Positions 55,966-64,000 of a stretch of 64,000 nucleotides of DNA are shown here, one piece after another (within the stretch, counting starts at the first letter, position 1; each line of letters begins with the position of its first letter). Source of the stretch: Hyperoodon ampullatus (taxonomy: Eukaryota > Chordata > Mammalia > Artiodactyla > Ziphiidae). The notes below the pieces were generated by a model that was not told the DNA's origin, searched no databases, and saw nothing but the letters and a program-made list of their open reading frames with translations. The stretch spans positions 28,400,425-28,464,424 of the forward strand of contig OX457061.1 in NCBI GenBank assembly GCA_949752795.1, given 5' to 3'. The position numbers were made by a program, and so were the translations under genes.

Positions 55966-57775
55966 TTTAATTGCATTTGAATCACCTGCCACTGGAGGGC
56001 ACTGTTATAATAGCTATGGGAAAAGATAGCTCTGGAACAAAACACTAGCCATCACTGGCCACTGGGCAAGGGTTAGGATCGGTGAGGGGGTGGGGTAGTG
56101 GGCAATACTGAAGGCTATTGGCATTGAAACCTTTGAGCGTATTTTTTCCCATGCTTATTGAAGTTTGCAGATTCCCTACAATCCACTGAACCCCAGTGGA
56201 GGTGAGGTTGAGCTATGTTGGCTTCTGAGATGCTGTCGTGTGTGCATCACAACATCAGTTCACAGAGGAGTCCTTGAAGTTCTCAACTGTTTGAGAATAA
56301 CAGTTCCAATTTATCTTTCAGGTGATGCTGGAGGCTGGTGTGGTGTGTGAATAGAATTCTGAACTAGGCTGGGATCTCAGGAGCTGAATCACAGGATGGG
56401 ATCAGGCTGACAAGTAGCATTTGTGTGAGAGCCAGGTAGGGTGCCCTCCTTACAGTGCAAAAATTGTTCCCATGGGTGGGTGAAGTACAAGAACTTGAAT
56501 CAAAGTGAAGGGTCTGCAACAGTGATCCAGTGAAAAGGTAGCAGACTGGAGAGAATCCTTGGAGCTAGAGTTTGAAGAAGAGAGCTGTTTTACTGCAATG
56601 ACTTACAATTAAAACAAGCTTATATTCTTGGTGAAGGCAAATGCAATAGTTCTTTTAAGCTAGAAAGGAAGAAAATTACATGTCTATTTTCAAGCTTTAA
56701 TCATTTTCTGTTTTGCTGAGAGTGGAGACTTGAATACACCTTTGGTGCAAATTATATCTTTGTTTTGGAGGAACCAAAGTAAATATTTTTTTATGCAAAA
56801 GTAAAAAGACATACTCCAAACTTGAAGATTTTGTGAGGCACTGTAATCTGAAGGAAGTAAACTACTCTGTGACATTACTAGAGATGGTCTATATGATAGA
56901 TAGGGTTGCATAGCTGTAGCTCTGTCCTTGAGAGAATTAAGTCTATTTTGAATATGGACCTAGAATGAACTATGCCTAAACTTTGCTGCTTCATCATATG
57001 AACAGAGATCCTACAGGAAGGATGTATAGACAGCCTAATCTTTAGCTTGAATTATGGAAAAGAATTAGACTCGGTTTGGATAAGCTCAGACTAGACTGGC
57101 CTGTTAATATCTCAAACACTGTATGAGTTCAGCCTTTATCAGTGATGGGCTGTTGGGTTCTAGTGTAGCTAAGTATCACAGGGGTGGATCTCACGCGTGT
57201 GGGTAAGAAGACCTTGGGGGTTAACTTTTCCTTTGAAGGTAATTCATTTGTGTTATCAACCATCCTTGGAAGAGACTGATCTGGGGATAGGAAACAAGAA
57301 GCAGGGTAAGGGTGGGAGAGATTGAAGGCAGTCTGGCCTCTCTGTATCATAGAGACTGTCTGGGATGGTCTGGGACAATGTGGTACTGTCCAAACCCAAG
57401 GATGGATCTAGACTTATGAGTTCTAATAATAAATATACCTACCAGTGGTTATAAGTTACTCTTTGGGTTCTACTTCTCTTTCATTTCCCTCATTTCAGTA
57501 AAGTCCATTAAGATTGCAGCCTGTTTTAGCAATGCTGTTCATGCATGGGGCAAAGTAGTATAACGGAGAGTAGTATACACTGAAGGAGACAGTAATCCCA
57601 GCCCTTCAGGCAGTGATCTACAGCAGGACATGGGGTTGAGGCAGCAGGTGAAAACAGGACATATCTGTGGAACATCTAATTGCCCTTCGGGGATTCTTGA
57701 TCATATTTGTGCAACCTGCTGACTTCCAGCAGTTGAGTAGGATGAAGGCTTTAAATCATTAAACTGAAATAATTA
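55966..57775. other. Unassigned sequence
   Basis: About 1.8 kb with no recognised repeat or gene. Short frames at 56165-56350 (+), 56690-56911 (-) and 57129-57350 (-) show no domain. Confidence 0.4.
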
Positions 57776-57779
57776 AACC

Positions 57780-58215
57780 CATCAATGGCTTCACACTGGA
57801 GTTAAAATAAAATTCAAATCCTAATCAAAGCCTACCAGGCCTTCTCCATCTTCGTCTCAGGTTACTCCTTTTTGTTATGTTTTAGCCATCCTGGCTTCTC
57901 TCCATTTCTTGATGAAGCCGATGTCTCTCTAGCTTTGGGGACTTGGCTATGCTGTCAGCTTTGCATAGGAGGCTCTTTCACTAGCACTGTTTTCTTTCTC
58001 TCATGCTTCAGGTCTCAGCTTAATTGGTAACTCCTTAAAATGGTCCTCCCTGACAGCAGTATTTGAGTGTATTCTCTCTTCTCTTTCCCTGCTTTTTTCT
58101 GTCACGGTGTCTTGTTCTTTTAATTCACAGCACTTAACAATTGTAAGTATATACTTGTTTATTAATTATCTCTATACCCCATCAGGCTACAAAATCCATG
58201 AAGGAAGGGGCTCAG
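57780..58215 (+). mobile_element. L2 LINE 3' region fragment
   Basis: AATAAAATTCAAATCCTAAT, AAAGCCTACCAGGCCTTCTC, TTCAGGTCTCAGCTTAATTG, TGGTCCTCCCTGACAGCAGT and AATCCATGAAGGAAGGGGCT follow the L2 3' UTR in sense order. Confidence 0.8.
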
Positions 58216-59639
58216 ACTATTTAAATAAGAACTGCATGATGAGGTCCTAACTAGTTCTTTGATCAGAGTAAGCCCTTGATACAACATTTTGCCTATGTGA
58301 ATAGTGTGCTTGATAAAAATGTGACTTCATTTTGGTTGTCAAGCTGGCATGGTCAAAGGACAATTAGTTTACATAAAGCTTATTTCTAAAAGATTTTTTC
58401 TTATCAGTCATCTATTCCCATTATATTTTCTCTGTTTGTAATGATGCCATACTTTTAAGAGAGACTTGCTTACCCACTTGCCACATGCCTAATGGCATAT
58501 AAAGATAAGTCCCATCTTTTCGGCACTTTTAAAGCAGTTGCATGGGATTCTGCTTATATTACTTCATTTCTGTTTTGGCTTTACTTTTGTTTCTTTCTGC
58601 TTTTCGTCTTGGACTTCATCAACCAACTTTGAAGCCATCTGTGACCTCAGCTTTGGTGTTTGCTTCTGGTTTTCTCAACTTCAATGTTTAGTACTCTCTA
58701 AGGCCTTTGGTTTGTACTCAACCTCTGACTGTTTCTATTTCTGGCTCTCTCAGGTTTATTACCTTGGCTTAGCTACGGGTCAGGACCTGAACTCCAGTAC
58801 ATCTTGTCTGATCCCTGTTTGATCCCTAAACATATTGATTGCCCAGCTGAGAAAGGCCAGAGTATTTCTTGCTCAAGAGTTGTGACGTCTTCAGCAAGTG
58901 GGTATATATCATAATTATGTCCTAGGTGTCTGTATTGCAATAATAACACTGTATTCCTCACTGAATTGCTTCTTTTTTCCTTTATCTTTTGGTTTTCACT
59001 GCACTTATATTAGATCACCCTTGGATTCTTGAACTTGGTTAAAGCACCACACTAGAGGCAAGGGGTTTTGGTTTCCTGAACTGTCTCAGGGACAGGATAA
59101 CGGAACATGAAAGTGCAGCGAAGTTAGTTCTCCATGGTAAGAACAATGAAATGTGAGACAGGAAGGAGCTAGGCAAAATTCTTATCTTTTTTCCTTCTGT
59201 CAGCTATTCCAAGATTCTCTTCCCCTTTGAAGCCCTTCTGGAGAACTCCTGGAGGTTGTGTGCACATGTCTGTTGAATGATCTGCTGTGTCTTTTTGCAG
59301 GCTATTGTGATGGAAAAGCATGTGTGAAAGCACAGAGCATCACATTACACCCTCCTCTTCCTTGCTTCAGTTCCCTTTTTCTCTTACCCATGCCGTCCTG
59401 TGCTTCCACCTCCCAAATGAATGATTGGCACCTTTTTCTTCATTCAAGTTTAAACTGGGCAGTGTGTCAGAATGAGTCAGTAGGGCAGAAGTTCTAGTGA
59501 AGGGTAACTAGGACAAAAATATGAAGCGAAATGGAGGAGTAGCAGATTCTGAAGTGTGACTTCAAGGAAAATGGTCTAGATGAATTTTAAGTATAGGCTT
59601 TTACACACTTCTAGAATGTGTTCCAGTGAGAGTTGTTAT
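58216..59639. other. Unassigned sequence
   Basis: About 1.4 kb. A 94-codon plus-strand frame (58538-58822) is rich in Phe, Cys and Ser and has no domain. A frame at 59258-59497 starts near a pyrimidine tract and CAG, rejected as an exon below. Confidence 0.4.
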
Positions 59640-59857
59640 AAGAGTATGTGATTCAGCCAAGAGGGGAAAGCGGGGGGTGAGGGGTGGGATGAATTGGGAG
59701 ATTGGGATTGACATATATACACAAATATGTATAAAATAGATAACTAATAAGAACCTGCTCTATAGCACAGGGAACTCCACTTCACTGTACAGTAGAAACA
59801 AACACAACATTGTAAAACAACTATACCCTCCCCCACAAAAAAGAGTATGTGATTCAG
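59640..59857 (+). mobile_element. Short L1 3' end (cetartiodactyl type) with perfect 17-bp target-site duplication
   Basis: The core 59,657-59,840 reads GGGATGAATTGGGAGATTGG, then GACATATATACACAAATATG, a TAGCACAGGGAACTC phrase, and ACATTGTAAAACAACTATAC: the last L1 bases with an internal gap of perhaps 80 bp relative to the family as I remember it. The duplication AAGAGTATGTGATTCAG lies at 59640-59656 and 59841-59857. The tail is only a few As. Confidence 0.93.
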
Positions 59858-60129
59858 ATATCAACTTTTAAAATAAAATAGAATACGTAAAAAATATATG
59901 TAAATAACATTGTGAGTAGTATAATCTTCTAATTATTTGGGTTAATCAACAATTTGAAGGTTTTTTCCCCAATGAAAATAAATCTTTTTTTTATTATACA
60001 GGATTTCTTTTAAATAAAGCTGTTATACAAATGTTGGCTATGAACTGCTTGTGTTTAGAGACAGCACTTTTTTTTTTTTTTTGCAGAATTGGGGGAGGGG
60101 TCTTTAATTATTAGTACGTGTGACTTAAA
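59858..60129. other. Unassigned sequence, AT-rich
   Basis: A T-run of 16 at about 60,068 is followed by GCAGAATTGGGGGAGGGG. Nothing else recognised. Confidence 0.4.
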
Positions 60130-60366
60130 GAGTGCAACTCCCGGGCTTCCCTGGTGGTGCAGTGGTTGAGAGTCCGCCTGCCGTTGCAGGGGACACGGGT
60201 TCGCGCCCCGGTCCGGGAGGATCCCACATGCCGCGGAGCGGCTGGGCCCGTGAGCCATGGCCGCTGGGCCTGCGTGTCCGAAGCCTGTGCTCTGTGGCGG
60301 GAGAGGCCACAGCAGTGAGAGGCCCGCGTACCACAAAAAAAAAAAAAAAAAAAAGACTGCAACTCC
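60130..60366 (+). mobile_element. CHR-2-like SINE with near-perfect target-site duplication
   Basis: Sense copy, body 60,143-60,354, intact B-box GGTTCGCGCC, terminal A-run of about 21. Flanks GAGTGCAACTCC (60130-60141) and GACTGCAACTCC (60355-60366) differ by one base. Confidence 0.95.
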
Positions 60367-60895
60367 AACTTACTAATGAAAATATCTAAGTCTTTGGGTT
60401 TTTCTGTATTAGGTAAGAGAAGGATGATAAAATTTCTTTTGTGAAGGCCAAGTCTTGTCAAACAAATAGGTCTCCCATGAATACTAGTAGATATAAGTCT
60501 ATTTTTGGCGCAAACAATGATTGACCCCCATTATCCTACTCATTGTGCCTAAAACACCTTATCTGTAGAAGCATAGTGGAAATAATTGCCTGTGTCTCTA
60601 GAGTTCTGTGAAAATTAGACAATGTCAGCAAAAGTGCTTTTAGCTGCTACAGTGGTATTATGACCTTTATTCTCCACTTAGAATTAGTCTTAAAATAGTT
60701 TAATGATAACCCCTCATTAAAGTTTTTGAGTCTGTTTCAAGCCAATGACATGGAAGGACAGTAGCTACAGACCATACCTTTAAGTAACTAATAGGTAGTG
60801 TTTGGGGACAGGAAAAGAAAAAGGAAACTGCAGAAGAAAGTTGTTAAGCTTTTGACACAAAAGCTGGCCATGTCATGGTAAAAGTTACCTATCAA
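60367..60895. other. Unassigned sequence between opposed SINEs
   Basis: About 530 bp, nothing recognised. Confidence 0.4.
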
Positions 60896-61132
60896 ATATA
60901 CTGTTTTTCTGTTTTTTGTTTTTTTGCGGTACTCGGGCCCCTCACTGTTGGGGCCTCTCCCGTTGCGGAGCACAGGCTCCGGACGCGCAGGCTCAGCTGC
61001 CATGGCTCACGGGCCCAGCCGCTCCGCGGCATGTGGGATCTTCCCGGACTGGGGCATGAACCCGTGTCCCCTGCATCGGCAGGCGGACTCTCAACCACTG
61101 CGCCACCAGGGAAGCCCTGATATACTGTTTTT
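60896..61132 (-). mobile_element. CHR-2-like SINE with target-site duplication
   Basis: Antisense copy, body about 60,909-61,119, tail read as GTTTTTTTG. Duplication ATATACTGTTTTT at 60896-60908 and 61120-61132. The B-box is decayed on the minus strand (GGTTCATGCC). The right flank runs on into a long T-run, so the exact end is uncertain. Confidence 0.94.
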
Positions 61133-61474
61133 TTTTTTTTTTTCCTTCCGTCTTTGCCAGATCAGTTCTTTGGCAGGAGAAAGGGGGAAAGAAAACAGAA
61201 TGGGAGAAAAGGGGAAAGGAGAGAAGTAGAGGTGCTCTGGGGAAGGGACTGAGGGATGGATTTTTTTTCCAGGGTAGTTTATGAGTATTAGAAAGAACAA
61301 AGTAGGTGAGATGAGTGGAGAAAGTGCTAAGGAGGGGAAATATTTTTTAAAAATGAAATTATTCACATATATCTATTTTAATGGGTTAAAAAATCAAGTA
61401 AAGAATTTGAGCTATTATAAAATTACTTTTTCATTTAGAAACTTTTTTTCTTGAATGATGGTAAGTTTGTTTTT
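61133..61474. other. Unassigned sequence, purine-rich
   Basis: About 340 bp, purine-rich on the plus strand (GGGAAAGAAAACAGAATGGG and similar). No repeat or gene recognised. Confidence 0.4.
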
Positions 61475-61861
61475 TAGGAGCCTAATATTTTTTTTTTTAA
61501 ATAAATTTATTATTTATTTATTTTTGGCTGCTTTGGGTCTTCGTTGCTGCGCACTGGCTTTCTCTAGTTGCGGTGAGCGGGGGCTACTCTTCGTTGCGGT
61601 GCACGGGCTTCTCACTGAGGTGGCTTCTCTTGTTGTGGAGCACGGGCTCCAGGCACATGGACTTCAGTAGTTGTGGCTTGAGGGCTCAGTAGTTGTGGCT
61701 AGCGGGCTGTAGAGCACAGGCTCAATAGTTGTGGCACGTGGGCTTAGTTGCTCCACGGCATGTGAGATCTTCCCAGACCAGGGCTCGAACCCGTGTCCCC
61801 TGCATTGGCAGGAAGATTCTTAATCACTGTGCCACCAGGGAAGCCCTAGGAGCCTAATATT
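61475..61861 (-). mobile_element. Long CHR-type tRNA-derived SINE with perfect target-site duplication
   Basis: Antisense copy, body 61,490-61,846. Tail AAATAAATTTATTATTTATT, then TTGGCTGCTTTGGGTCTTCG, a variable region with repeated AGTAGTTGTGGC units, and a tRNA-like head with an intact B-box. The 15-bp duplication TAGGAGCCTAATATT is perfect at 61475-61489 and 61847-61861. It is about 100 bp longer than its relative at 37,945. Confidence 0.95.
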
Positions 61862-62740
61862 CTTAAAATGAGTTAGATGCCAGGAAAGCAAAGTAAAAAT
61901 AGGAATAAGAAAGAGGAGCAGGCACATAAACAGTGAGGAGCATAAATTGTGAAAGCTGCTACACTAGAAATACATACAGGGTACTTTGTGGGCAGTGGGG
62001 AAGGAGTCTCCATTTCTGTAGGAAAAGGGACAATTAAGGGAGCCATCACAAGACCAGTTTTAAAAAGTAAAATACACAAAAACCTTTTTTTTTCAGTGTT
62101 TAAGAGAAAGATCATATAAACCCTTCAGTGATCTTAATTATTGTCTTTAAAATATTTTATTCCATCTGCTCTTTAGGGGTTCAGAAAGTAATCCATATGA
62201 AGCTGAAGTGTTATTTTTAAAAAATAATTTTCTTTGAGAAAGCTTAGTGTCTCCAGTATCTCACAGCATCTGCATAGTGTGAAATTATTTTAAAAATGAA
62301 TCACTTGATTTTGTTGCAGTCATCTGCTATTGAAATGCTGGGGAGATGATATCCCTCAGTTCATAGGTAGACTAGACACAGTTTCTTGAGGTGCATGTTA
62401 ATTATCAGCCAACACTGGAGGCTGATCTACAAGAGGCTGGAAGTCTACTTGTCAGTATTGTGGAGGATACACAAATATCAGAGAGCAAGTTGGATTAGGG
62501 AAGCACTCAGGCAAATTTCCAAGCCATATGATTATGATTTTATGAATAGTTTTACACCAAGGGTTATTGATTTTACATTATAATTTTTTAAAATAACTTT
62601 TTTCTCAATTTGAAAATGCATTTGTCACATAATTGTTAGACAATCAAAGAAAAATAAAGAAATCATTCATAATTCCTACACCAAGAAAAGCTCCCTCCTC
62701 TCTCCCTTTCTTTGCTACCATATAAAAGGAGCATAGAGTA
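61862..62740. other. Unassigned sequence
   Basis: No repeat recognised. Short frames at 61873-62115 (-) and 62386-62583 (+) lack domains. Confidence 0.4.
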
Positions 62741-62744
62741 GTAT

Positions 62745-62968
62745 TCACAGTGGAATGTCGGAGTTCAGATTCTTATTCTGCCACTTATTAATCACACGAC
62801 CAGGGCAAATTGCTTTAACGTCTCTGTGCCCCGATTTTTTCATCTATAAAATACAGATGGTAATAGTGCCTGCTTCCTGGGTTTGTTATGAGGCTTCAAT
62901 ATATGTAAAGCATTTAGAAGAATATCTGGTTAATTACATACGTTATGTAAGTATTGTTTGTTATTATT
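62745..62968 (+). mobile_element. MIR SINE, first of two in a row
   Basis: GTTCAGATTCTTATTCTGCC, a CTCTGTGCCCCGATTTTTTC phrase, AAAATACAGATGGTAATAGT, and AGTATTGTTTGTTATTATTA mark a nearly full MIR in sense orientation. Confidence 0.88.
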
Positions 62969-63197
62969 AGTGGTGAAGAACACGGGCTCTTAAGTCAAAC
63001 TGCCTGAATGTGAATCCTTTCCCTACTTATGATGCAATTTTGAGTAAGTTCAATATATCAGTGTTGTGGCTTCATACTTTTTAAAACAGGGATTGGAACA
63101 GGAGCCGCTTCTTGGATTGTGGTGAAGATTAAATGAGTTAATATAGATAAAACATATAAAACAAGTAAGCACCTAAGAGATGCCAGTTATATTATTC
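62969..63197 (+). mobile_element. MIR SINE, second of two
   Basis: GTGAAGAACACGGGCTCTTA head, AACTGCCTGAATGTGAATCC, and AGATTAAATGAGTTAATATA are MIR. It starts directly after the first copy. Confidence 0.85.
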
Positions 63198-63776
63198 ATT
63201 TAAATATATTTTGAGTGCTTACAGTATATAGGAAGCCATGCTACATATAAAGGAAACAAGAAAGATCAAATCTCTCTTCTCATGATAACTTGCAGACCAC
63301 TTAGTGTCATGCTTTCAACAAGTAAATATTATTTAAATGTAGTGAGAAATATGAGTGAGAAGAATGTAGAGCTATCAGAGGGAACTGGTGTGGTTATCAG
63401 AGAATGTTTCTTTGAATATGTGATGATTTGACCTGAGCTCTGAGTAGTGAGTAGCAATTTCTAAGGTGAGGGAGGAGCCCTGTATGTGTGTTGGGGTGGC
63501 TTACAAAAGGAGGCTGGATTGGGAGACCATTACCAGCAATCTGAGTAGCAAGAATCAGGGCGTATTTGAAGCACTGAAGAAAAATTTCCAAAACTTAGAG
63601 AGTAGTGGGGGAAAGTAATGTGAATGGGGCTGCTGATATAAGGAGAGTACTTCACAAGGAAGGCCTTGAGAGCCATGTTGAGAAGGTCATCTTTTCCTAA
63701 ATGTAACAGGAAGCTATTGATGTCTTTTAAGCAGAGGGGTGATGTGACCAATGATTGCATATTAGTATTAATCTAG
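63198..63776 (-). mobile_element. Ancient LINE fragment (L2-like, tentative), antisense
   Basis: TTGAGTGCTTACAGTATATA, GACCTGAGCTCTGAGTAGTG, AAGGCCTTGAGAGCCATGTT and GGAAGCTATTGATGTCTTTT follow a common ancient repeat in antisense, about 580 bp. Assigned to L2 tentatively. Confidence 0.5.
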
Positions 63777-63845
63777 TTTTAAATTTATGGATGTATGTAC
63801 ATATTTACACATGTATTTAAAAAATTATGACCATTGTGCAAACAA

Positions 63846-63848
<3 letters not shown>

Positions 63849-63881
<33 letters not shown>

Positions 63882-64000
63882 TGGTACGCGGGCCTCTCAC
63901 TGTTGTGGCCTCTCCCGTTGCGGAGCACAGGCTCCGGACGCGCAGGCTCAGCGGCCATGGCTCACGGGCCCAGCCGCTCCGCGGCATATGGGATCCTCCC
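63849..64000 (-). mobile_element. CHR-2-like SINE, cut by the window end
   Basis: A 32-base T-run (63849-63880) followed by GTGGTACGCGGGCCTCTCAC and the usual body. The tRNA-like head and B-box lie beyond the window. The long pure tail and many CpGs suggest a young copy. Confidence 0.94.

Noticed and set aside
59258..59497. A possible exon after TTTTTGCAG at about 59,301
   Set aside because: The frame after the CAG has low-complexity Pro/Ser/Leu text and no donor site in a sensible position. Weaker than the 46,846 candidate.

Overview
The window is mammalian nuclear DNA, almost certainly from a cetacean and most likely a toothed whale. Two sequence classes point there. The first is about a dozen copies of a tRNA-derived SINE that starts GGGCTTCCCTGGTGGCGCAGTGG and carries an RNA polymerase III B-box-like GGTTCGTGCC (CHR-2-like), together with CHR-1-like relatives. 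The second is LINE-1 sequence of the cetartiodactyl type. The toothed-whale assignment is inference from repeat families recalled from memory; no database was searched. I recognise no functional protein-coding gene, no structural RNA gene and no CRISPR array. The window reads as an intergenic or deep-intronic stretch dominated by transposable elements of several ages.

Layout. 1-6 kb: unassigned DNA, a diverged L1 ORF2 fragment, an L1 3' end and an antisense MLT1-type LTR. 6-16 kb: an antisense MIR, a CHR-2 SINE, a CHR-1 SINE, a 67-bp tandem duplication, a HAL1 fragment, and three SINEs within 800 bp (14.84-15.63 kb). 17-22 kb: a 1.4-kb L2 fragment, another SINE, and three MIRs in a row. 23.0-30.2 kb: a full-length 7.1-kb L1 on the minus strand, flanked by a perfect 15-bp target-site duplication, with 5' UTR, ORF1, ORF2, 3' UTR and poly(A) all present. 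ORF1 is broken by one extra base in an A-run; ORF2 is broken many times. 30-39.5 kb: mostly unassigned single-copy-looking DNA with a few L2 and MIR relics; this is the best place to look for conserved non-coding elements. 39.5-53.4 kb: several MLT1-type LTRs, MER5-type DNA transposons, a cluster of four CHR-2 SINEs in 1.4 kb with opposing orientations, L1 fragments, and an old LTR split by an L1 tail. 53.4-64 kb: L2 and MIR relics, a short L1 3' end with a perfect 17-bp duplication, an opposed pair of CHR-2 SINEs, a long CHR-type SINE, and a CHR-2 copy cut by the window end.

No set of genes here works together. The only functional relationship the sequence supports is the usual parasitic one: the SINEs end in poly(A) and sit in L1-style target-site duplications, which fits mobilisation by L1 machinery such as that encoded (now defectively) at 23-30 kb. 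I did not find a previously undescribed biological system. The most useful observations are the nested and inverted SINE arrangements, the nearly intact L1 ORF1, a few short tandem duplications and palindromes, and a handful of weak exon or conserved-element candidates.
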